NCBI RefSeq assembly: GCF_004138495.1
Contig: NZ_ML142850.1
Coordinates: forward strand, 564,248-572,682
Length of the DNA: 8,435 nucleotides
Direction of reading: 5' to 3'
Source: Phytoactinopolyspora endophytica
Lineage (GTDB): Bacteria; Actinomycetota; Actinomycetes; Jiangellales; Jiangellaceae
The position numbers and the translations under genes are program-made. This document shows positions 1 to 5,370 of the stretch, piece after piece. The notes beneath the pieces were generated by a model. That model was not told the DNA's origin, did not search any database, and saw only the letters and a program-made list of their open reading frames with translations. Positions within the stretch are counted from its first letter, which is position 1. Each line of letters opens with the position of its first letter.

Positions 1-30
1 TTGGATCGCCCACCGAGCCGTCCTCGGGGG

Positions 31-111
31 ACCCAGGTGAAATCGTCCGGGTCAGGGCCGGTCCGCTCATCGCGGTTCAGCCATGCGACCGAGGCGACAT
101 CGTCGTCACCC
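31..111 (-). pseudogene. Degraded 3' end of a second aldo/keto reductase gene
   Basis: Read on the minus strand, this stretch encodes GDDDVASVAWLNRDERTG followed by PDPDDFTWVP. That closely matches the C-terminus of the intact aldo/keto reductase at 1214-2047 (GDDDVATIAGLNRDERTG, then PDPDEFNWVP). By eye the DNA matches 1221-1301 at roughly 85%, in the same orientation. The stop that ends the intact gene is replaced by an Arg codon (CGA) here, and the frame runs on toward position 1. Upstream of about position 115 the similarity is lost, so only the last ~28 codons survive. I read it as the remnant of a duplicated or recombined reductase gene; the window shows no start or catalytic part. Confidence 0.75.
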
Positions 112-198
112 GGCACAGTCCAGCGCGGTTATGGTTTAGTCGGATAGCCCGTCCCCGTCGTCCATTCCCGTCCGCGCCGATCACGCCTGGGAGAAAAG

Positions 199-1230
199 AT
201 GATGCGCGCCGCTGTCGTCCCCCGCTACTCCATCATGGAGGTCGCCGACTTCCCCGTCCCGACCATCAAGCGAGAGGGCGATCTTCTGGTCCGGATGCAC
301 CGGGCGTCGATCTGCGGGTCGGACGTCCACACGCTCTTCGACGGCCTACTCAACCCGGACCGGCTCGGCCGCCCGGGATATCCGGGACATGAGGGCGTCG
401 GCGAAGTGGTCGACTCGCGCTCGCCGGAGTTTCCGATCGGAACGAGGCTGCTCACGGTCCCGACCGGGGCCATCGGCGGTTGCTTCGCCGAGTACCAGTT
501 GATCAGCCAGACGCGCGTGGTCCCCCTTCCCACGGACGGCGACATGGAGCGCCTGCTGATGGCTCAGCAGTACGGCACGACCCTGTACGCGATGCGCACG
601 TTCTGGCCGGGCGATGGCAGCACGGGCATCTCGACCGGGACCGCCGCCGTCATCGGAGCCGGATCGGCCGGGCTGTTCTTCCTGCAGCAGCTCAAGCAAC
701 TCGGGTTCGACAACGTCGTCGTCTCCGACCTCAACGCGCAGCGGCTCGAGGTCGCACGTCTGCAAGGCGCCGATGTCGTCCTGGACGCGGAGACCGGCTC
801 GCTCCCCGAAGCGACCCTCGATCTGACCGACGGTCAGGGAGCCGACCTGGTCATCGAGGCCGCCGGTTACGACTCGTGCCGGGCCGACGCCATCACGGCC
901 GTGCGCCCCTTCGGCACCGTCGGGTACTTCGGCCTGCCCGAGCGGTTCGGGACGGCCGAGTTCCCGATGTATGAGGCCTTCCGCAAGGCGGTCCGCATCC
1001 AGTGGGCCGGAAAGACGCAGGAAGAGCCTGGGCTCACGTCCTTTCGGGACGCGATCCGGCACATCCAGGAGGGCCGGATCGACGTCGAGTACTGCCTCGG
1101 TTCCGTGTTCGGGATCGAAGAGCTTCCCCAGGCGATGGAGATCGCCAGGGAGCACGGCAACGGCGCCGTGAAGCTCTCCATCGACCTCGCCGACGCCCAC
1201 GTCCAGAAGGAGCTCAGGGCACCCAGTTGA
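199..1230 (+). CDS. Zinc-dependent medium-chain dehydrogenase (alcohol/polyol dehydrogenase-like)
   Basis: A 343-residue member of the medium-chain dehydrogenase/reductase superfamily, expected to be a cytosolic enzyme oxidising an alcohol or polyol (or the reverse) with a nicotinamide cofactor. The N-terminal GroES-like domain carries the catalytic zinc motif with C39 in SICGSDVH and H64-E65 in GHEGVGEV. The four-cysteine structural zinc loop of classical alcohol dehydrogenases is absent. The Rossmann fold begins with GAGSAG at 153-158. The acidic D177 at the end of the second strand (VVVSDLN) favours NAD over NADP. A GGGAG ribosome binding site at 189-193 suits either of two adjacent ATG codons (199 or 202); 202 has the better spacing. 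The 3' end overlaps the convergent aldo/keto reductase by 17 nt, so no terminator separates them. Substrate is not predictable from sequence alone. Length and motifs look complete. Confidence 0.9.
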   Translation: MMRAAVVPRYSIMEVADFPVPTIKREGDLLVRMHRASICGSDVHTLFDGLLNPDRLGRPGYPGHEGVGEVVDSRSPEFPIGTRLLTVPTGAIGGCFAEYQLISQTRVVPLPTDGDMERLLMAQQYGTTLYAMRTFWPGDGSTGISTGTAAVIGAGSAGLFFLQQLKQLGFDNVVVSDLNAQRLEVARLQGADVVLDAETGSLPEATLDLTDGQGADLVIEAAGYDSCRADAITAVRPFGTVGYFGLPERFGTAEFPMYEAFRKAVRIQWAGKTQEEPGLTSFRDAIRHIQEGRIDVEYCLGSVFGIEELPQAMEIAREHGNGAVKLSIDLADAHVQKELRAPS

Positions 1231-2047
1231 ACTCGTCCGGATCAGGGCCGGTCCGCTCGTCACGGTTCAGCCCTGCGATGGTGGCGACGTCGTCGTCGCC
1301 GAGCTCGAAGTCGAAGACATCGAAGTTCGCCTCCATCCGGCTGCGGTTCGCCGACTTCGGGAAGACGATGTCACCGCGCTGAATGTGCCAACGCAGCGTG
1401 ACCTGTGCAGGTGTCTTGCCGTGCTGTTCAGCGATCCGCACCAGGGTTGGGTCGCCGGCGACCGCGCCCTTGGCGAGAGGAGACCATGCCTCGGTGGCGA
1501 TGCCGTGCCGGCTTCCGAACTCGCGTACGTCGTCCTGGGTCAGGTACGGATGGACTTCGATCTGGTTGACCGCGGGAACGGTCTCCGTCTCGTCGAGCAG
1601 CCGCTGCAGGTGATGCGGCTGGAAGTTCGACACACCGATCGCCCGGCAACGGCCGGAGCGGGAGATCTCCTCCATGGCCTTCCACGTCTCGACGAAGTCG
1701 CCGACCTTGGGCAGCGGCCAGTGGATCAAAAATAGGTCGAGGTAGTCGAGCCCGAGGTCGGCCATGGTCCGGTCGAATGCCTTGATCGCGTCGTCGTAGG
1801 CGTGGAAGCTGTTGTTCAGCTTGCTGGTCACGAAGATCTCATCACGGGATATGCCGGACGTGCGGACCGCCTCACCCACCCCTTTCTCGTTCCCGTACAT
1901 CTCGGCGGTGTCGATGTGCCGGTACCCCACGTCCAGGGCGGTCAGGGTCGTCTCCTTGGTCTTCTCCGGCTCGACCTTGAAGACCCCGAATCCCAGCTGT
2001 GGGATCTCGACACCGTTGTTGAGGGTAATGGTGGGTACTGCCGTCAT
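1214..2047 (-). CDS. Aldo/keto reductase, 2,5-diketo-D-gluconate reductase-like
   Basis: A 277-residue soluble TIM-barrel aldo/keto reductase that should reduce an aldehyde or ketone with NADPH. All four catalytic residues are visible: D46 and Y51 in YRHIDTAEMYGNEKGVG, K76 in FVTSKL and H109 in LFLIHWPLP. Other family signatures are GVSNF (138-142), NQIEVHPY (161-168) and the NADPH-binding FPKS (229-232) with nearby R235 and R237. Length is normal for the AKR5C-type bacterial branch. The ATG at 2047 has AAGAGGAC about nine nt upstream. The gene converges on the dehydrogenase. Its last ~80 nt recur as a decayed copy at 31-111. Broad substrate range is typical of the family, so naming one substrate would be guesswork. 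Confidence 0.92.
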   Translation of the reverse strand: MTAVPTITLNNGVEIPQLGFGVFKVEPEKTKETTLTALDVGYRHIDTAEMYGNEKGVGEAVRTSGISRDEIFVTSKLNNSFHAYDDAIKAFDRTMADLGLDYLDLFLIHWPLPKVGDFVETWKAMEEISRSGRCRAIGVSNFQPHHLQRLLDETETVPAVNQIEVHPYLTQDDVREFGSRHGIATEAWSPLAKGAVAGDPTLVRIAEQHGKTPAQVTLRWHIQRGDIVFPKSANRSRMEANFDVFDFELGDDDVATIAGLNRDERTGPDPDEFNWVP

Positions 2048-2094
2048 CTCGTGTCGTCCTCTTCAGCGCTCGTTCGGTCACGTCCGGCTACTGC

Positions 2095-2120
2095 GCGCGA
2101 CGGCGCGGGCCTCGTCGCGC
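2095..2120. other. GC-rich 8-bp inverted repeat upstream of the aldo/keto reductase
   Basis: GCGCGACG (2095-2102) and CGTCGCGC (2113-2120) are perfect reverse complements around a 10-nt loop, and the pairing can be extended with a small bulge. It lies about 50 bp upstream of the reductase start. There is no T-run on either side, so a classical intrinsic terminator is not supported. It could be an operator, a leader hairpin, or chance in GC-rich DNA. Confidence 0.3.
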
Positions 2121-2198
2121 AGCCCTCTCATCCGTCAACCCTAGGCGTCGGGTCGTGAATCGGTCCATCGCTGCAGCGGGACCCGTGACGTCATCCGA

Positions 2199-2760
2199 TC
2201 AGCCGTCCAACTCCAGGTTGGAAGGCCAGCGCATGACATTGGCAACAATCCCAGTGATCCCGCATTCTCGTCGCTTGGCGTCCTCGCTGGCCCGTTCGGC
2301 ATTCCCGATCGCCGCGTCTACTTCGGACAAGAGCTCGTCGGATGTAGTGGGACCAAAGCTCGACAAAGACCAACGCCAGTCGGCTACGACGTTGCTGTCG
2401 ACGTTTCCGTGCCTCTCAAACGCATCAGCGGCAGGTCCGCTGGCGCTTCCAACGGGTTCGCGGATCTGTTGCCATGTGACGGTAGTTTGCCAAGCACCTG
2501 GGGGGGGACTACCCGCTGGACTTTGAGCAAGGCCAAGTATGCATCACGGAATGTCCTCAGGTCCTCAGCGTCACGCTCGTACCGTTCGCTCGGCTTCACG
2601 GATGCGAGGATAGTGCGTCAAGGTTCTGAAGGGCATCGAAGCAGGCAAGGAGTTCAACAAATCCTGGTCTTGTCCGCTATCCACACGGCCTGGCGCCATA
2701 CGACACCGGGCAACGCCCCGAACACTTCGGAAACGCAACTATGGTCAAGATCGCGTGCTC
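2199..2760 (-). pseudogene. Decayed gene of unknown function, several frameshifts
   Basis: No intact gene is present, but the minus strand holds protein-like segments in different frames lying end to end. The best is 2501-2199, which opens PGAWQTTVTWQQIREPV, contains SDELLSEVDAAIGNAERASE and ends PSNLELDG at TGA 2199-2201. It joins, across a run of eight C (2500-2507 on the plus strand), the segment from about 2602 that contains YERDAEDLRTFRDAYLALLK. A third stretch (about 2677-2605) reads FVELLACFDALQNLDALSS. A fourth (about 2758-2654) reads LDHSCVSEVFGALPGVVWRQ. The C-run joint could be a single-base indel or a sequencing error; the others need further shifts. I do not recognise the protein; it looks soluble and partly helical. 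The downstream two segments are the better supported. Confidence 0.5.
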
Positions 2761-2836
2761 CCGATCTGCGCCCACGTCGCACGAACGGCCCGCCGACTGT
2801 GAATATCGACAGGCCGCCTAGCTGTAAAACATGGGC

Positions 2837-2877
2837 GGGCGATACTGGAATCGAACCAATGACCTCTTCGGTGTGAA
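2837..2877 (-). other. 3' half of tRNA-Val (CAC), probable attachment site
   Basis: On the minus strand the order is: anticodon loop TTCACAC (2877-2871, anticodon CAC), 3' anticodon-stem strand CGAAG, variable region AGGTC, T-arm ATTGG-TTCGATT-CCAGT with a pairing stem, and 3' acceptor strand ATCGCCC (2843-2837). The bases upstream (CATGG) cannot pair with CGAAG, and no D-arm or 5' acceptor strand follows, so this is not a functional tRNA. A tRNA cut at the anticodon loop with its 3' half retained is the classic product of integration by a tyrosine recombinase. The copy lacking the 5' half marks the element end distal to the intact tRNA. The missing half puts the element on the higher-coordinate side. 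The tRNA-Val identity is from recognition, not a search. Confidence 0.72.
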
Positions 2878-2894
2878 CCATGGACGAAACCTCT

Positions 2895-2929
2895 TTCTAC
2901 CTGCGGAAACGACACATCCGCAGGTAGAA
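2895..2929. repeat. Perfect 12-bp inverted repeat beside the att site
   Basis: TTCTACCTGCGG (2895-2906) and CCGCAGGTAGAA (2918-2929) are exact reverse complements separated by 11 nt. Neither side has a T-run, and there is no adjacent intact gene for it to terminate. Its place 18 bp from the tRNA half suggests a recombination-directionality or integrase-related site, but that is inference. Confidence 0.6.
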
Positions 2930-2934
2930 CGGGT

Positions 2935-3002
2935 CCGTTCGAAGCCGTTGACCGCCGTTCCAGGCCGTTCAACGCACGGATCTGCTCCCAAGTTGCTCCC
3001 AA
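2935..3002. repeat. Phased CCGTT boxes and duplicated TGCTCCCAA (putative att arm sites)
   Basis: CCGTT occurs at 2935, 2945, 2955 and 2965, exactly 10 bp apart, i.e. about one DNA helical turn. Just beyond, TGCTCCCAA occurs twice (2983-2991 and 2994-3002) with an 11-bp period. No credible gene covers this stretch. Next to a tRNA att core, short phased repeats resemble the arm-type binding sites of tyrosine integrases, though the binding protein is not in the window. Confidence 0.5.
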
Positions 3003-3174
3003 TCCATGCTCCCCACTCCCTCATACCCGCCTCCGCACTCCCTCCAGATTCGTGCTCGACAGAGGCATCTGTTCGGACACCGACGCCACGTCGACGTCCT
3101 TCCAGCCCTCGGCGCCAGCGTTGCAGTTGTGTCGAGGTTGCTGCATCGGCGGCCAGGTCCGTCCGCGACGGATG
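3003..3174. other. Gene-free stretch downstream of the nitrilase-like gene
   Basis: I see no supported gene, RNA or terminator here. Short open frames on both strands have low-complexity, arginine-rich translations typical of shadows in GC-rich DNA. It separates the putative att arm region from the 3' end of the amidohydrolase, where an integrase might have been expected. Confidence 0.5.
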
Positions 3175-4080
3175 TCATGGGGGCGTGGCGACTCCCGGCT
3201 TCGAAGACTCCTGCAATGCCGTGATCTCATCCGGCGTGGGGCAATACCCGTTCCGGATGCAGACCCGCCAGGGCCGGTAGCCACGGTCATAGCCGGCGCG
3301 CATCGCGGGATCTTCGGGGTCGAGGTCGGCGAACAGCACCTGAGGCGTCCCGTCTGGGCGTCCCCGGACCAGCCATCGATCATCGGGCGAAGCTACGCAG
3401 GATACGGCTGCTCCCGACGCGACGCCGGGTGCCGCGAATGCGATCCACATCCCGGTCAGCAACGCGTGCGCCATGGATCGGCTATCCCCGAGCGGCTCGG
3501 CGGGCCTGTCGTCGTAGCTGGCCAATAGCACGCAATCTGTCCCGAGTGCCTCGTACTCGATGAACACCTCTGGCATGTTGGCCTCGATGCACGAGGCGCA
3601 GCCGAAGCGGAACCCATCGACTTCGAAAACCGTCGGATGATCACCCGCTGCATACATGAACGTTGACTCGGTAGGTGATAGATACCGCTTGTCGTAGCGG
3701 CCGACCAGGTGCCCGGTCTCACTGATCACGTACAGGCTGTTGAAGGGTCGCTCGCGTTCCGCCACCAGGTGGACCGAGCCGACCACCGCCCACAGACCCA
3801 CGTCACCGGCGTGCTTGACTGTCGCGGCGAGTTCCTCCTCCAGCACCGCCCAATCGGCCCGTGACCAGTCCGACTCCGCCACCCGGTCCGGATCATGCGA
3901 CATCAACCGCTTATGCGGGTATGCCGACAGCGCCCCCTCGGTGAACAGGATCAACCGAGCTCCACCGTCGGCCGCGCTGGCCATCAGATCTCGAACTTGT
4001 CGTCCCTGTTCACGAATCGACACCCCGTCCGGGGTCTGCGTCCCAACACCTTGCGCCACCGCGATCCGAATCGCTGCCAT
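3175..4080 (-). CDS. Nitrilase-superfamily carbon-nitrogen hydrolase
   Basis: A 301-residue cytosolic member of the nitrilase/amidase superfamily, which cleaves non-peptide C-N bonds (amides, nitriles or carbamoyl groups) through a Glu-Lys-Cys triad. The triad is visible as E48 in LFTEGALSAYP, K131 in YDKRYLSP and C164 in CASCIEANMPEVF, which matches the family's C-x-E...PE nucleophile elbow. Length is normal for a single-domain member. The glutaminase-linked NAD synthetase fusion is absent. The start at 4080 gives the expected N-terminal strand IRIAVAQG, but no strong ribosome binding site is seen. It is not co-directional with the TIR operon and stands alone between the att-like region and the IS remnant, so it may be island cargo. 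Branch and substrate cannot be fixed from sequence alone. Confidence 0.88.
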   Translation of the reverse strand: MAAIRIAVAQGVGTQTPDGVSIREQGRQVRDLMASAADGGARLILFTEGALSAYPHKRLMSHDPDRVAESDWSRADWAVLEEELAATVKHAGDVGLWAVVGSVHLVAERERPFNSLYVISETGHLVGRYDKRYLSPTESTFMYAAGDHPTVFEVDGFRFGCASCIEANMPEVFIEYEALGTDCVLLASYDDRPAEPLGDSRSMAHALLTGMWIAFAAPGVASGAAVSCVASPDDRWLVRGRPDGTPQVLFADLDPEDPAMRAGYDRGYRPWRVCIRNGYCPTPDEITALQESSKPGVATPP

Positions 4081-4156
4081 GTCGCGTGATCATCGCACCC
4101 ACCGCTGACAGCATTGGCCATGACTCCTCGGACATATTTCCAGTAGTGCCCCATAG

Positions 4157-4542
4157 AGTGGTGTAGCGCTGGTGGCCAGCCTCGTCGCGGACGTGGGCGC
4201 GGTCACCGTGTGATCCTTCGAGTCAACCTTCCACAGAATCCTCGAACGGAGTCATCACGATGACCGCACCTCATATTGTCGACCCTGCAGGCCTGCTCGC
4301 GGAAGCCCTGTCCGAGGCGTCGCCGGATCTGATGCGCAGCCTGCTGCAGACCATGATCAACGCGTTGCTGTCCGCGGACGCCGACACGGTCGTTGGCGCG
4401 GAATGGGGCAAGCCCAACCCTGACTGGACGGCGCAGCGCAACGGCTACCGGCACCGCGAGCTGGACACCCGCGTCGGCACCGTCGACGTCGCGATCCCAA
4501 GCTGCGCTCGGGCACCTACTTCCCGCAAATGGCTACACCACT
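4157..4542 (+). mobile_element. Internally deleted IS256-family insertion sequence
   Basis: An 11-bp sequence AGTGGTGTAGC (4157-4167) has its exact inverse GCTACACCACT at 4532-4542. Between them lies only the N-terminal quarter of an IS256/mutator-type transposase. The spacing is far shorter than a full IS256-family element (about 1.3 kb), so the inner and 3' parts are gone while both apparent ends remain. No target-site duplication is evident beside these 11-bp ends, so the true ends may lie a few bases outside them or later rearrangement may have removed it. It cannot move by its own transposase, but a related one could act on it if the ends are intact. Confidence 0.6.
4260..4530 (+). pseudogene. 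Truncated, frameshifted IS256-family transposase
   Basis: The ATG at 4260, after a CGGAG ribosome binding site, opens the N-terminus of a mutator/IS256-family transposase: residues 11-30 read GLLAEALSEASPDLMRSLLQ, then ADTVVGAEWGK and QRNGYRHRELDTRVGTVDV. At 4496-4498 one base is missing from a C-run. The reading frame leaves the expected IPKLRSGTYFP, which is still legible in the next frame from 4499 to 4525. Downstream of 4525 the similarity stops; the DDE catalytic domain is missing entirely. The open frame continues to 4700 only by chance. Family recognition is strong from the N-terminal motif. The protein cannot be an active transposase. Confidence 0.85.
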
Positions 4543-4546
4543 ACCA

Positions 4547-4790
4547 GGGACTTGACCCATACGCGCCAGGCCAAACGGCAGGGCCGGCAGTTCATGTGCG
4601 CTCGAAGGATGTGACTGGCGCGCATGGCTCAGGCGTATCCGTCGCCGGCTCAACGGTTTACGTAGTGCCCTGTGCGGCAGTTTCTGGTCCGGGGCGATGA
4701 AACGCATCCGGTGATCTGGCCTCGAGCTCGGAGCTGAGCCCGTTAGTGCTGCGGTTCGCCTGCGTCGCGGTCGACGGGCGCTGTCGGAAC
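4547..4790. other. Gene-free stretch between the IS remnant and the TIR operon promoter
   Basis: No gene is supported here. The plus-strand frame that continues out of the transposase to 4700 has no recognisable content, and a minus-strand 63-codon frame has no start signal. It may be the flank joined on when the IS lost its middle. Confidence 0.45.
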
Positions 4791-4791
4791 G

Positions 4792-4819
4792 TTGACAATT
4801 AGCGCTTTGCTGGCATAGT
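4792..4819 (+). promoter_or_regulatory. Sigma70-type promoter for the TIR-NLR operon
   Basis: A perfect -35 box TTGACA (4792-4797) is followed after 16 nt by CATAGT (4814-4819), which matches TATAAT at four of six positions. Transcription would start near 4826, giving a leader of about 35 nt before the ATG at 4861. The local AT-richness stands out from the surroundings. No experimental support exists in the window. Confidence 0.6.
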
Positions 4820-4826
4820 TGAATCT

Positions 4827-4859
4827 ATCCGGGGTTTGATCCGGGGCTATCCGGGATAG
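4827..4859 (+). promoter_or_regulatory. Iterated ATCCGGG boxes and palindrome over the TIR gene leader
   Basis: ATCCGGGG occurs at 4827-4834 and 4839-4846, with ATCCGGGA at 4849-4856. The last copy lies in a perfect palindrome CTATCC-G-GGATAG (4847-4859) that ends directly at the start codon and contains the likely ribosome binding site. This arrangement could be a repressor operator or an RNA element that hides the start. It is a candidate only. Confidence 0.45.
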
Positions 4860-4860
4860 G

Positions 4861-5370
4861 ATGGGCATGGTCGCAGGCGTTGCGGTGACTCGGGCCAAGG
4901 TGTTTCTTAGCTGGTGTCACGCGGACAAACACTTGAAGGATGCTCTCTTGGCGCCTCTTCGTCCTGCTCTTGGCTGGTTCGTTGATCTCCAGATCGAGTG
5001 GTGGGAAGACAGCCATCTCAGCTGTGGTGAGGACCTGCAAGCGGCAATTGTCGGCCAGCTTGACGAGGCTGACTACGGCGTGTTGTTGCTGAGCACAAGC
5101 TATTTCAGTCGGCCGTTCATTAGGAAGCACGAACTTCCCCGGTTCGCTGGTCTCCACGCCGACAAGGGTTCCTTGCCGGTAGCGCTTAGCCCTCTGATGG
5201 GCTATGACGGCACATGGAACATGCACGGGGTGGAACGTCAGACCGTGTTCACACTTGACGGGAGGACCTTCGAGGAGCTTGCCGGGGTCGAGCGCAAGAA
5301 GTTCGCCAACGAGCTCGCTTCGTCGATCAGGCGCCGTCTGCTAGGGCTCAACGGTTATCGCCCACTATGA
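4861..5370 (+). CDS. TIR-domain protein
   Basis: A 169-residue protein that is almost entirely one TIR domain. The first strand is AKVFLSWCHADKHLKDALL (residues 12-30). WWEDSHLSCGEDLQAAI (47-63) follows as the BB-loop/alpha-B region, then DYGVLLLSTSYFSRPFI (71-87) and KHELPRF, in which E91 occupies the usual position of the catalytic glutamate of NAD-cleaving TIR domains. The C-terminal part (HGVERQTVF through LASSIRRRLLG) resembles the tail of bacterial TIR proteins. There is no membrane segment. Bacterial TIRs commonly degrade NAD or make cyclic ADP-ribose signals in phage defence; activity here is inferred. ATG at 4861 or 4867 are both possible; the Shine-Dalgarno-like GGGATAGG favours 4867 by spacing. 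The stop overlaps the next gene's start as ATGA, indicating translational coupling with the NLR-like protein. Confidence 0.85.
   Translation: MGMVAGVAVTRAKVFLSWCHADKHLKDALLAPLRPALGWFVDLQIEWWEDSHLSCGEDLQAAIVGQLDEADYGVLLLSTSYFSRPFIRKHELPRFAGLHADKGSLPVALSPLMGYDGTWNMHGVERQTVFTLDGRTFEELAGVERKKFANELASSIRRRLLGLNGYRPL

Noticed and set aside
346..1263. 305-codon open frame on the minus strand across the dehydrogenase gene
   Set aside because: It is antisense to a gene with full family motifs, has no recognisable domains, and is a typical GC-rich shadow frame.
2155..2526. 123-codon open frame on the plus strand
   Set aside because: Its translation is low-complexity and serine-rich, with no start signal; the opposite strand gives the more protein-like reading.
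2837..2877. Functional tRNA-Val gene
   Set aside because: The 5' acceptor, D-arm and 5' anticodon-stem strand are missing and upstream bases do not pair.
2831..3280. 149-codon plus-strand frame over the tRNA half-site
   Set aside because: It runs through the tRNA fragment, the inverted repeat and the phased boxes and ends inside the nitrilase gene on the other strand; no domain is visible.
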